DNA of 64,000 nt, from contig OZ255630.1 in the NCBI GenBank assembly GCA_965276825.1, positions 2,046,001 to 2,110,000 on the forward strand, in the 5' to 3' direction. The DNA is from G965276765 sp965276825. Lineage in GTDB: Bacteria > Actinomycetota > Acidimicrobiia > Acidimicrobiales > Palsa-688. The notes beneath the pieces were generated by a model. It had not been told where the DNA came from, ran no database searches, and was given only the letters and a program-made list of their open reading frames with translations. Both the position numbers and the translations under genes were made by a program. Numbering within the stretch: the first letter of the stretch is position 1; every line of letters begins with the position of its first letter. Shown piece by piece: positions 24,947-32,613 of this stretch.

Positions 24947-25312
24947 TCAGGCCCGGTGGCGCAGACGGGCCTGCAGCATCCCGGCCGCCCAGGCCACCAC
25001 GATCACCGCGGCCCACACGACCTGCGCGGCCACCACGGCAGCGACGGCCGCTGCGCCGACGAGCACCACGATGAGCAGGACCAGCCGGCTCCGCCAGGCG
25101 GACCGCCCTGGGCGCTCACCGGCGCGCTCGGCGGGATGGGCCACCGACATCCTGGGCAGGTCGGCCAGGGCCAGGTCGAGGTCGGCGAGGGTCTCGGCGG
25201 CGAGCACCGCCTCGACCCGGCGCCCGAACTCCTCGAGGTCGATGCGCCCGGCCCGGCTGTGACGGCGCAGCTCCTCCACCGCTCGCTGGCGCTCCGTGTC
25301 CGAGATCCGCAT
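24947..25312 (-). CDS. DUF1707 domain membrane protein
   Basis: A 121-residue protein with an N-terminal DUF1707 (SHOCT-like) domain, MRISDTERQRAVEELRRHSR, then GRIDLEEFGRRVEAVLAAET and LADLDLALADLP. Two close-packed hydrophobic segments, LVLLIVVLVGAAAVAAVVAA and VVWAAVIVVAWAAGML, anchor the C-terminus. The domain is common in actinobacterial membrane proteins of unknown role, sometimes linked to regulation. Neighbours on either side are unrelated. Confidence 0.9.
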   Translation of the reverse strand: MRISDTERQRAVEELRRHSRAGRIDLEEFGRRVEAVLAAETLADLDLALADLPRMSVAHPAERAGERPGRSAWRSRLVLLIVVLVGAAAVAAVVAAQVVWAAVIVVAWAAGMLQARLRHRA

Positions 25313-25366
25313 GGGCGGCCAATGCTAAGCCGACCGGCCGGCCACGCCCACCGCGCCCCGTCCCGG

Positions 25367-27415
25367 CTACCAGCCGAGCCCGAGCTGCTCGGGCTCCTCC
25401 CGTCCCCTGGCGGTTGGGTGCCCGGCCCGACTCCTGGCCTCGGCCGCCCGCCCGCTCGCCCCGGTCTGCTGTCTGACCCGCTCGGTCACGTCCCCGTCGA
25501 CCGAACGGAGCCGACGCGGGCTCTCCCAGCTCGACCGGCCGCTTCCACCGGCGGCCGCGACCATGGCCGCCACCCGCTCGGCCAGGTCCTGCTGCTCGCG
25601 CTTGGGCAGGTAGGCGGTGCGGTACCTCGCCTCGGTGGCGGCGGCGAGCTCGGGCCGCGACTCCCGCAGCCGGTCGAGGTAGTGGTCGCGCACCCCACCC
25701 CGCAGGTGCAGCAGCACGGTCGAGAGGGTGACCGCGCCGGCATCGACGCAGGCATCGACGACCGCTCGGAGAACGTCGTCGCCGTCGGAGAGACCAGGGA
25801 GGACGGGCGCGACGAGCACCCCGCAGGGAACGCCCGCCGCGTTGAGGCGCCGCACGGCATCGACGCGCGCCTGCGGCGGCGGGGTGCCGGGCTCGGTGAG
25901 GCGCCACACGTCCTCGTCGAGGGTTCCGATCGACAGGTTGACCCGGACCAGACGACGGGCGGCCGCCTCCGCGAGCAGATCGAGGTCGCGCAGCACCAGG
26001 GTCGACTTGGTGAGGATGGAGAACGGGTTGGCCGCATCGGTGAGCACCCGGACGATCCCCTGGGTCAGGTGGTACTTGCCCTCGCAACGCTGGTACGGGT
26101 CGGTGTTGGTGCCCATGGCGATGCGATCCCCGGCCCACCGCTTGGCCGCCAGCTCGGCCCGCAGGCGCTCGACCGCGTTGACCTTGACGACGATCTTCCG
26201 GTCGAAGTCCTCGCCGATCCCGAGACCCAGGTACTCGTGGGTGGGCCGGGCGAAGCAGTTGTGGCTGACGACGCCGTCGGCGATGAAGTCGCCTGTGGTC
26301 GTGGTGATGTCGTAGAGCGGCATCTCGACACCGAGCGGCTCGACCGCGACGACGCCGAGAGGCGCGTCGCTCTCGATGGCGGCCCCGTCGATCGACTGCT
26401 TGCGCGCGATGGCCGGCTGCACGGTGTGGAAGAACCTGAGGTGCTCCCGCAGACCTGCCCCAATCCGAACGGCGGTCACCCCGTTGGGTCGCATCCGATC
26501 CTCGACGGCATCGAAGCCGAACGTGCGCAGACAGGACGTGACGTGGTCGAGGATCGCCCGATCGGCGTTGGTGATGCGAAGGATCCCTCTGCTGAAGCTG
26601 CCCTCGGCGTCGAAGATGCCGGCGAGGAAACCACGGCGCCAGTCTGGCTCGGGAGCCTGGGGCCAGGCGACGAGCGAGCGGATCGCCGCACCCGCCGAGA
26701 TGTCGATGGCCAGCGCGGCGAGGTACATCTGGGTCCGGTCGAGCACCTCGAGGTCGCACTGGGCACCACCCCGGATCACGCCGCAGAGGTAACCCCGGCG
26801 ATACGACGGGGTTTCCTTCTCGCCGCGAGCGAACGCACCGGTGCCGAGAAGGTCGTTGCCGGTCGTGAGATGCGGCCGCCGCCGGGATCCCTGCGGAGTG
26901 CCGGTCACGTACTTCCAGCCGCGCTCGGTGAGGAAGCGGTGATCCCCGCCGGCAATGAGCTCGGTGCCGTCAGCGAGCGAGACGCGCCATGCCGCCTCGA
27001 CCGTCGACCAGTGGTCGATGACCGTGGTCAGCGCGTAGCGACGGTCGGAGCCGACTCGGACCGTACCGTAGACACGGTCCCCGGGGCGGACGTCGGCCAG
27101 GCGCCGAGTCCGCCCATCGGCCATCAGGATGGGCGTGTCACCCGCCAGGCAGTAGGCACACGCATGGCTGCAGCCCCGGTACGGGTTGATCGTGTAGCGA
27201 AAGGGCATCGCCGAGGCGCCCGGCACCTCGCTGATGATCCGCTTGGCGTTGACGTGGAGGAACTCCATGCCGCGGAACTCGCCCCGGCCGACGTGGCGGT
27301 CGGCCAGCGCGTCGGCGTCGAAGAGAGCCGGAGCGGCCACGTCCTCGCCCGTGGCGTCGTCGACCGTCGTCCACCGCACGAGGCCGACGCTATCGAACAC
27401 GTGTTCGATGCGCAA
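25367..27415 (-). CDS. Rv2578c-type radical SAM protein interrupted by an intein
   Basis: A 682-residue precursor. The host protein is a radical SAM enzyme of the SPL/Rv2578c group; its cluster motif is RGCSHACAYC (Cys82, Cys86, Cys89). The intein begins at the third cluster Cys (residue 89) and ends at residue 386; the second extein resumes CFARPTHEYLGLGIGEDFD and contains FDRKIVVKVNAVERLRAEL, AMGTNTDPYQRCEGKYHLTQ and VRVNLSIGTLDEDVWRLTEP. Ligated, the cluster motif becomes CSHACAYCFARPTHEY. The spliced protein would be about 384 residues with a Glu/Arg-rich C-tail. Family function is undetermined. The enzyme cannot bind its cluster until splicing restores Cys89. It is followed 11 bp later by no co-directed gene start, but the DMT gene (27427-28296) is upstream on the same strand. 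Confidence 0.93.
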   Translation of the reverse strand: MRIEHVFDSVGLVRWTTVDDATGEDVAAPALFDADALADRHVGRGEFRGMEFLHVNAKRIISEVPGASAMPFRYTINPYRGCSHACAYCLAGDTPILMADGRTRRLADVRPGDRVYGTVRVGSDRRYALTTVIDHWSTVEAAWRVSLADGTELIAGGDHRFLTERGWKYVTGTPQGSRRRPHLTTGNDLLGTGAFARGEKETPSYRRGYLCGVIRGGAQCDLEVLDRTQMYLAALAIDISAGAAIRSLVAWPQAPEPDWRRGFLAGIFDAEGSFSRGILRITNADRAILDHVTSCLRTFGFDAVEDRMRPNGVTAVRIGAGLREHLRFFHTVQPAIARKQSIDGAAIESDAPLGVVAVEPLGVEMPLYDITTTTGDFIADGVVSHNCFARPTHEYLGLGIGEDFDRKIVVKVNAVERLRAELAAKRWAGDRIAMGTNTDPYQRCEGKYHLTQGIVRVLTDAANPFSILTKSTLVLRDLDLLAEAAARRLVRVNLSIGTLDEDVWRLTEPGTPPPQARVDAVRRLNAAGVPCGVLVAPVLPGLSDGDDVLRAVVDACVDAGAVTLSTVLLHLRGGVRDHYLDRLRESRPELAAATEARYRTAYLPKREQQDLAERVAAMVAAAGGSGRSSWESPRRLRSVDGDVTERVRQQTGASGRAAEARSRAGHPTARGREEPEQLGLGW
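26258..27151 (-). other. Intein with LAGLIDADG homing endonuclease domain
   Basis: This 298-codon in-frame insertion runs from Cys1 (TGC at 27149-27151) to a terminal His-Asn (Asn codon 26258-26260), with Cys as the +1 extein residue. The N-terminal splicing block is CLAGDTPILMADGRTRRLAD, block B is GGDHRFLTERGWKYV, and the C-terminal blocks are MPLYDITTTTGDFIADG and VVSHN. An endonuclease domain occupies the middle, with WRRGFLAGIFDAEGSFSRG as one LAGLIDADG helix and RGYLCGVIRGGAQ probably the other. All residues for splicing are present, so it is probably active. Confidence 0.93.
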
Positions 27416-27426
27416 GGGCCCGCGCT

Positions 27427-28296
27427 TCAGGCCGCCGGCACCGGCGCCTCCCGGGTGCGGCGGACGGCGGGCGAGCGGGCCAGGGCGTAGATCCCCGCCA
27501 CCATCACCACCAGCGAAACCACCTCGACGACCACCGAGACCGGGTCACCGGCGATGACCTCGCCGAAGGCCAGCGCGCCGATGCAGATGCTCACCACCGG
27601 GTCGATGGCCGTCATGGTCGGCAGCGACACGTCGAGCGAACCGGCCTGGAAGGCGCTCTGGGCCACCACCATCCCCCCGACCCCGACCGCGACCAGGGCA
27701 TAGAGCTCCCAGTGGGTGAAGGCGCCCACGATGCTGGTCCCGAGCTGCGACCCCGTTGTCTTGGTCAGACCGGCGGCCACGCCGTAGATGATGCCGGCGC
27801 TGGCCGAGAGGTACACGGCCTTGGAGCGCCCACGCGAGCGCGCCCCAAGCGCAGCGAGGACCACGCCGAGGCCCAGGCCGGCGGCCAGCAGCGGGGGCCA
27901 GACGCCGGGTTGGACCGTCGAGCGTCCCGGCGCCGGGTTGGCCACGACCAGGAAGACGGCCAGGCCGGCGCACACCGCCGTCGCCCCGACCCAGTCGGCC
28001 CTGCGCAGCCGGTCGTGGTCGAGCCTGGCGCCGATCGGCAGCGCGAACAGCAGCCCGGCGACCAGCAGAGGCTGGACGATCACGATCGTGCCCGACGCGA
28101 TGGCCGCGAACTGCAGGCCGAACCCGGCCAGGTCCGCGGCGACGCCGGCCAGCCACACCCTGCTGCGCACCAACCGGGTCAGCAGGCCGATCCGCAGCGA
28201 GTGCTCCTCGGGCAACCGGGCTGCGCTGCGCTGCTGCAGCACCGACGCCAGCGCATAGAGCAGCGCCGCTCCCAGTGCACAGAGAACCGCGACCAC
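27427..28296 (-). CDS. DMT-superfamily transporter
   Basis: A 289-residue membrane protein with about nine to ten helices. It starts MVAVLCALGAALLYALASVL and includes IASGTIVIVQPLLVAGLLFA, ASAGIIYGVAAGLTKTTGSQ and LPTMTAIDPVVSICIGALAF, the repeated EamA/DMT pattern. The QQRSAARLPEEHSLRIGLLT loop and overall order recall actinobacterial DMT proteins distantly related to NIPA-type magnesium transporters. Substrate unknown. The stop is 11 bp from the radical SAM start on the same strand, so both may share a transcript. Confidence 0.87.
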   Translation of the reverse strand: MVAVLCALGAALLYALASVLQQRSAARLPEEHSLRIGLLTRLVRSRVWLAGVAADLAGFGLQFAAIASGTIVIVQPLLVAGLLFALPIGARLDHDRLRRADWVGATAVCAGLAVFLVVANPAPGRSTVQPGVWPPLLAAGLGLGVVLAALGARSRGRSKAVYLSASAGIIYGVAAGLTKTTGSQLGTSIVGAFTHWELYALVAVGVGGMVVAQSAFQAGSLDVSLPTMTAIDPVVSICIGALAFGEVIAGDPVSVVVEVVSLVVMVAGIYALARSPAVRRTREAPVPAA

Positions 28297-28400
28297 CCCA
28301 GGGACGCTACCTGAGGGTCCTTCCGCGACGACCGGCGCGCCAGGGCCCCCGGTCGAGCGACCAGGGGCCCAGAGCGGGAACGCACCTCAACCAGCGTGGT

Positions 28401-28493
28401 CGCTGGCCCGACGGCGGTCAGCGGCCGTCGTTGCCGGTCGAACGGGGGTCAGCAGCCGTCATTGCTGACCCGACCGCTGTCAGCAGCCGTCGT
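28401..28493. repeat. 31-bp tandem repeat, three copies, reaching the LysM gene stop
   Basis: Three 31-bp units (28401-28431, 28432-28462, 28463-28493) share the core GTCAGC-GCCGTC. The last unit contains the final codons and stop of the LysM protein gene; the other two lie downstream of it and are degraded copies. The array therefore looks like duplication of the gene end. Confidence 0.85.
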
Positions 28494-29169
28494 AGGCCGA
28501 CCAGTTGGAGGCGCCCCCGGCGGCGACGACCCGGTCGAACATCTGCTGCTGCTCGCCGGCGGACGCGTTGCCGAAGGTGGCCGCGCTCCCGCCGTAGGCC
28601 GTCCAGAGCGACTGGGAGAACTGGTAGAGCCCCCAGTGGCCCGAACCGTTGACGACCTCGGCGTTGCCGTTGCTCTCCCGCTGGATGACGCAGCTCTCGA
28701 AGGCACTGCCCGGGCTGGCATACGTCGTGGCCGAACCGTCGGAGCTGCCGGCGGCCGAGGTCGTCGGAGGCGCGGCGGGAGCGGAGGTGCCGGCCTCGGA
28801 CGACGTGGCCGCCTGACCGGGCTCGGGCAGGTGCAGGACCTGACCCGGGTGGAGCATGCTCTCGAGGGTCATCCCGTTGACCTCGGCCAGGGCGTGCCAG
28901 TCGGTGTGGGTGCGCTGGGCGATGGTCCAGAACCCCTCCCCCTGGCGGACCGTGGTGGTCCTCGCCCGGCGCCGGTGCGTGACGTGCGCCGCAGTCAGGG
29001 TGGCCGGCGAGGCCTTCCCGGCTGCCGGGGTGGCCTGCGCCACCGCCCGATGGGCCCTGGCCGGGGCGGGAGCGGCCGAAGCCGCCCCTCCGCTGACCAG
29101 GGACAGGCTGACAGCAGCGCCGGCGCTGAGGCCGAATGCCGCAAAGGTGCTTCGTAACAAGGGGTACAT
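28480..29169 (-). CDS. Secreted LysM / transglycosylase-like cell-wall protein
   Basis: A 229-residue exported protein. A signal peptide (MYPLLRSTFAAFGLSAGAAV, cleavage near GGAASAA) is followed by a basic Ala-rich spacer, a LysM domain at about 73-117 (TTTVRQGEGFWTIAQRTHTD through MLHPGQVLHLPEPG), a Thr/Ser/Ala linker, and a C-terminal lysozyme-like domain: FESCVIQRESNGNAEVVNGS with the catalytic Glu, then GHWGLYQFSQSLWTAYGG and EQQQMFDRVVAAGG. It would bind and cut peptidoglycan, similar to resuscitation-promoting-factor-like proteins, though the fold subtype is uncertain. ATG 29169 is chosen for the signal peptide. Confidence 0.88.
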   Translation of the reverse strand: MYPLLRSTFAAFGLSAGAAVSLSLVSGGAASAAPAPARAHRAVAQATPAAGKASPATLTAAHVTHRRRARTTTVRQGEGFWTIAQRTHTDWHALAEVNGMTLESMLHPGQVLHLPEPGQAATSSEAGTSAPAAPPTTSAAGSSDGSATTYASPGSAFESCVIQRESNGNAEVVNGSGHWGLYQFSQSLWTAYGGSAATFGNASAGEQQQMFDRVVAAGGASNWSAYDGC

Positions 29170-29426
29170 CCGTTCGTTGGGGATAGGACAGCCCTCCGCC
29201 GGGACGCAGGCACGAGGTGACCGGGGCAGGGTCGGGGGGCACGGGCCGGAGCGCTCTCGACGGCTCACCCTCGCTGCAGCAACACCCCTCGCAGGACACG
29301 CACGAAACCGCGTGGCGGGGGTGCCCCACGGACCGGGGCCGCTGGGAACGTCCAGCGGGACAAGAGCGTAGGGCAACGTGCGGTGGTTGTGGTACCTCGG
29401 GTGCCGTCTGGCACACTTCCCGGGTG

Positions 29427-29507
29427 GGGCGCGTGGTGGAACGGCAGACACAGCGGGCTTAAACCCTGCGGCCTTCGGGCATGAGGGTTCGACTCCCTCC
29501 GCGCCCA
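29427..29507 (+). tRNA. tRNA-Leu (anticodon UAA)
   Basis: The cloverleaf is complete. The 7-bp acceptor pairs GGGCGCG (29427-29433) with CGCGCCC (29500-29506), discriminator A at 29507. The anticodon stem GCGGG/CCTGC encloses CTTAAAC, anticodon TAA. A long variable arm, GGCCTTCGGGC-type, marks a class II tRNA. The T arm is GAGGG-TTCGACT-CCCTC. CCA is not encoded. It decodes the rare codon UUA, which in a 70% G+C genome may be restricted to few genes. Confidence 0.95.
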
Positions 29508-29651
29508 CGCTGATTTCTGCCGCAAAGCGTCAGCGGCGGTGCCGGAACGTCACCTTCCGAGCCGCGGGCCCCCCAGCGGCGTACAGGTCGAGGCTGGCGA
29601 CGGCATGGACGCGCTCCAAAGGGCAGGGGCAACCCGGGACGCGTCCTTCTC

Positions 29652-29671
29652 GTGACAATGTGTATTGTCAC
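29652..29671. promoter_or_regulatory. Perfect palindrome before recombinase-like gene
   Basis: GTGACAAT (29652-29659), spacer GTGT, ATTGTCAC (29664-29671) form a perfect 8-bp-arm palindrome ending 4 bases before ATG 29676. Such a position would block transcription or translation start when bound. It stands out by its A/T content. The likely binder is the protein encoded immediately downstream, but this is inference. Confidence 0.7.
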
Positions 29672-29675
29672 AGGC

Positions 29676-30572
29676 ATGACGCCGCTGAAGGTTGTCGAGG
29701 CGTACCTGGCGGAACTTGCGGAGCGGGGTCGGCGTCCGCACACCCTGCGGGGATACCGCTCGGACCTGACCGGGCTCGTCGACCATCTCGACCGCCACGG
29801 CGGCGGTCTCGACGCGGTCGGCGTGCGGGGGTTCCTCGCCGCCTGCGACCAGCTGGCTCCTGCGACCCGATCGAGGAGGCGTTCGGCGGTGCGCGGCTTG
29901 CTGCGCTGGGCGGCGGCGGCGGGCTTGACCGACGGCGGCCTCGCTGACCTGCTCACCGCCCCTTCCCCGGTCCCCCGGACGCCGGGCACGGCCCCGCAGC
30001 GATCGGCTGTCGAGGCGGTGTTGGCGGCGATACCCCGACAAGCGGACCGGGACCAGCTGATGTTCGGGCTGCTGGCCCGACTCGGCCTGCGCCCAGGCGA
30101 GGTCCTCGGGTTGGAGGTGGACGACTTCGACGAGGCTGGTGGAACCCTGAACGTGGCCGGCTGGGGCGGCCTGCGCCGGCGGGTGCTGGTCGACGACCCG
30201 CAGATCTTGATGCGCTTGGCCAACTGGAAGAGGGCCCTCGGCCGGGGACATGGCCCGTTGTTCTGCGCGCCGGGTCGGACGACACCGCTTCGCTACCAGT
30301 CGATGACCGAACGCTGGGTGCGCTACCAGGCGGCCGTGGGGGTGACGGTCCGCCTGGGCGATCTTCGCCGTGCCCACGCCGCCGACCTCCTCGCTGGCGG
30401 GGTGCCCGAGTGGGTCGTGCGCAACCGGCTCGGCCAGCAAAACGGGCCGCTGACCGGCCCCACCACTGGCGAGCACAGCGAAGACGAGGCTGTGCGGTCC
30501 TGGCGGGCCGCGAGCGACGCCCCGGCCGCCGCAGAGCAGAAGGCATCCGGGTCGACTCGGAGCGCGGGATGA
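29676..30572 (+). CDS. Tyrosine-recombinase-fold protein lacking catalytic residues
   Basis: A 298-residue protein. The N-terminal SAM-like core-binding domain runs TPLKVVEAYLAELAERGRRP, TLRGYRSDLTGLVDHLDRHG and SAVRGLLRWAAAAGL; the C-terminal part has the integrase fold with Arg I in LLARLGLRPGEVLGLEVDDF and Arg II in RLGDLRRAHAADLLAGG, then VPEWVVRNRLGQQNGP. Key residues are missing: HxxR reads GDLR, the late LGH reads LGQ, the beta-hairpin Lys is replaced (GWGGLRRRV), and no nucleophilic Tyr follows. It may be a DNA-binding protein without recombinase activity. It lies 169 bp after tRNA-Leu, behind a palindrome, and overlaps the MFS gene by 4 bp. A degenerate integrase relic is the alternative, but the intact 298-codon frame argues for selection. 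Confidence 0.75.
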   Translation: MTPLKVVEAYLAELAERGRRPHTLRGYRSDLTGLVDHLDRHGGGLDAVGVRGFLAACDQLAPATRSRRRSAVRGLLRWAAAAGLTDGGLADLLTAPSPVPRTPGTAPQRSAVEAVLAAIPRQADRDQLMFGLLARLGLRPGEVLGLEVDDFDEAGGTLNVAGWGGLRRRVLVDDPQILMRLANWKRALGRGHGPLFCAPGRTTPLRYQSMTERWVRYQAAVGVTVRLGDLRRAHAADLLAGGVPEWVVRNRLGQQNGPLTGPTTGEHSEDEAVRSWRAASDAPAAAEQKASGSTRSAG

Positions 30573-31897
30573 CAGTCCGCCAGACCGGCCCGGGGCGGCG
30601 GGCGGATCTCGGGCGCTCCTTCTGGTCGTTCGTCGCCGCCCAGACGGTCAACGGGCTGGGCACGATGGTCGCCACCGTGGCGCTGCCGCTCGTCGCCGTC
30701 GAGCGTCTCCACGCCAGCGTGTTCGACGTCGGGATCCTCGAGGCGGTCGAGTGGGTCCCGGCAATGACGATCGGTCTTCCCGCCGGCGCCTTGGTCGACC
30801 GCTACCGGCACCGGGCCCGGATGATCATGATGGGCGCCAACCTCGGCCAGGCCGCCGCGGTCGCCGCGGTGCCAGTCACCGCCGCTGCTGGGGTTCTCAC
30901 CTTGCCCGTTCTGCTCGCCTCGGCCTTCATCGCCGGGCTTTTCGGGACCTTCTTCCAGACCGGCTACTCCCCCTACCTACGCCAACTCGTCGCCCCCGAC
31001 GACCTCGCCACCGCCACCGCCCGCCTCCGAGCGGGCCAGTCCGGCGCCATGGTCAGCGGTACCGCTCTCGGCGGTGCGCTCGTCGAGGCGGTCGGAGCGG
31101 CCACCGCAGTGCTCGCCGACGCGGCCAGCTTCCTCGTCTCCTTCGCTGCCCTCTGGGCCACCAGGCCGGCCCACCCAACCAAGGTGATGTCAGCACGCCA
31201 ACCGATCCGAAGCGAGATCACCGACGGCGTGCGCTACCTGCGGGCCAGCCCCCGGCTGCTCACCGTCGCGCTCGGCTCGGCCGCCGCCAACCTGTTCCTC
31301 ACCGCTATCGGGGCGGTCGAGATCGTCTTCCTCGTTCGCAGCGTCAGGGTCGCTCCCAGATCGATCGGCGTGCTGTTCGCCATCGGCGGGGTCGGCGGCC
31401 TCGTCGGGGCGATCGGTGCCGGAAAGCTCACCCAGAGGTTCGGGGCCGACCTCCTCGGCCGCAGCGCTCTCGCCCTCACCGCCCCGGCCGCCCTGCTCAT
31501 CCCCCTCACCACCCATCACACAGTCGTCCTGTTCGCCACGGGGGGCTTCCTCGTCAGCTTCGGCCTCTCGCTGGCCGGCATCGCCCTGACCACCATCCGC
31601 CTACGGGACTGCCCAGCCGAGCTGCAAGGGCGCATCTCCGCCACCTCCCGGGCACTCAACTCGGCGACCATTCCCGCCGGGGCGCTCATCGGCGGCGGCC
31701 TCGGCCAGCTCGCCGGGAGCCGCCCCGCCCTGATCACCATGTCCGTCGGCTACATCGGCTTCGGGCTGGCACTCCTGCGCAGCCCCCTCAGATCTCCCGC
31801 CACTGACAGAGACCGCAGCCGAGCCCCGACCCCACCAGCGAGCAGGTGGTCGACTCGGTGTCGGTCGAGGACCTCGATCAGGCGACGCAGGTCGTGA
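30569..31897 (+). CDS. MFS transporter (enterobactin/multidrug exporter-like)
   Basis: A 442-residue major facilitator with 12 predicted helices, resembling EntS/MFS_3-type exporters. It starts at ATG 30569, overlapping the upstream stop as ATGA. Motifs are SFVAAQTVNGLGTMVATVAL, GLPAGALVDRYRHRARMIMM (loop 2-3 motif with DRYRHR), ADAASFLVSFAALWATRPAH and TIRLRDCPAELQGRISATSR. Helices end near residue 400. The last 35 residues (from about 31793) are Arg/Ser/Pro-rich and read through an antisense gene relic, so the native C-terminus has probably been replaced. Translational coupling suggests the upstream recombinase-fold protein regulates it. Confidence 0.87.
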   Translation: MTVRQTGPGRRADLGRSFWSFVAAQTVNGLGTMVATVALPLVAVERLHASVFDVGILEAVEWVPAMTIGLPAGALVDRYRHRARMIMMGANLGQAAAVAAVPVTAAAGVLTLPVLLASAFIAGLFGTFFQTGYSPYLRQLVAPDDLATATARLRAGQSGAMVSGTALGGALVEAVGAATAVLADAASFLVSFAALWATRPAHPTKVMSARQPIRSEITDGVRYLRASPRLLTVALGSAAANLFLTAIGAVEIVFLVRSVRVAPRSIGVLFAIGGVGGLVGAIGAGKLTQRFGADLLGRSALALTAPAALLIPLTTHHTVVLFATGGFLVSFGLSLAGIALTTIRLRDCPAELQGRISATSRALNSATIPAGALIGGGLGQLAGSRPALITMSVGYIGFGLALLRSPLRSPATDRDRSRAPTPPASRWSTRCRSRTSIRRRRS

Positions 31898-31911
31898 GGT
31901 GGCGTCGTCGC
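31788..31911 (-). pseudogene. Nucleotidyltransferase N-terminal relic
   Basis: The minus strand contains LRRLIEVLDRHRVDHLLAGG followed by VGARLRSLSVAGDLRGL. This resembles the start of a MNT/AbiEii-like nucleotidyltransferase (helix, then strand and GG loop, then GDLD-type acidic motif), with the acidic motif damaged and the rest absent. It overlaps the 3' end of the MFS gene. A second relic on the same strand lies directly upstream. Confidence 0.45.
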
Positions 31912-31913
31912 AG

Positions 31914-32086
31914 TCAGCCGCCGGCGCCGACTGCGGCGCGATTCGCGGCCAACTCGGCCAGCCATGCAGTGCTCTCTCGCTCGAGTCGATGCGCCGACCG
32001 TCCGGCAGAACCGTCACATCATCGACACTCGCCGGAGAAGCGTTGCGCAGGGCCTCGGCCAACTCTCCGACCGCGTCTTCGGACAC
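31914..32086 (-). pseudogene. Small antitoxin-like protein relic, frameshifted
   Basis: From GTG 32086 the minus strand reads VSEDAVGELAEALRNASPAS, DDVTVLPDGRRIDSSERAL, and after a one-base gap near 31967 continues in another frame as AWLAELAANRAAVGAGG with stop TGA 31914-31916. This composition, a strand-turn-helix protein ending in an Ala-rich helix, just upstream of a nucleotidyltransferase relic, suggests a lost two-gene module such as an antitoxin with its toxin. Role is inferred from the pairing only. Confidence 0.4.
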
Positions 32087-32122
32087 CCACCTCCGTCCGG
32101 AGGACCCGGCTACGGTCCCCAC

Positions 32123-32536
32123 ATGAGCGATGCGACCAAACTCCAGCCCAAGCTCGACCTTGTCGTCCTCGATTGTCCCGATGCCATGGAGCTCGGCCGG
32201 TTCTACGCACAGATCCTCGGCTGGGAGGTCGAGGAAGGCTCGGACCGGGACTTCACCACGCTGGTGCCCCCGGGTGGTGGACTCACCGCCGTGTGGCCCC
32301 ACGGCCGCACGACGCTGGCCTTCCAGCGGATCGACGACTGGGTCGAGCCCACCTGGCCAGGGGGCTCCCACCCACAGCAGTTCCACCTGGACTTGTCGGT
32401 GCCCGACATCGCCGCGGCCGAGCCCGCGGTCATCGTTGCCGGTGCGCGAGTCCACCCGCATCAGCCCTCGAGGGACGGTGGCTTCCGGGTCTACCTCGAT
32501 CCGGTCGGACACCCGTTCTGCCTCGTCAGCGGCTGA
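32123..32536 (+). CDS. VOC-family (glyoxalase/bleomycin resistance-like) protein
   Basis: A 137-residue vicinal oxygen chelate protein with two beta-alpha-beta-beta-beta modules: KLDLVVLDCPDAMELGRFYA and LGWEVEEGSDRDFTTLVPPG, then PQQFHLDLSVPDIAAAEPAV and FRVYLDPVGHPFCLVSG. It is the glyoxalase-like type that often lacks activity toward methylglyoxal. ATG 32123 is the first codon giving a full first module. The substrate is unknown, and neighbouring genes give no hint. Confidence 0.87.
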   Translation: MSDATKLQPKLDLVVLDCPDAMELGRFYAQILGWEVEEGSDRDFTTLVPPGGGLTAVWPHGRTTLAFQRIDDWVEPTWPGGSHPQQFHLDLSVPDIAAAEPAVIVAGARVHPHQPSRDGGFRVYLDPVGHPFCLVSG

Positions 32537-32613
32537 CCACCATCCGCCGTGCCTGTCCATGATCTGACCAGCACCGAGCGAGACGCGCCGCCGGGCGAGA
32601 CCGAGGAGGGCAC

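Noticed and set aside
24227..27490. Plus-strand open frame of over 1000 codons antisense to the permease, DUF1707 and radical SAM genes
   Set aside because: It is a by-product of high G+C third positions on the real minus-strand genes; composition is Arg/Gly/Pro/His-rich and no domain is visible, while the minus strand carries clear motifs throughout.
28401..28493. Possible CRISPR or integron repeat at 28.4 kb
   Set aside because: Only three adjacent copies with no spacers, and one is part of a gene end.
29508..29675. Attachment-site duplicate of the tRNA-Leu 3' end
   Set aside because: I looked for the CGACTCCCTCCGCGCCCA segment elsewhere and saw no second copy in the window.
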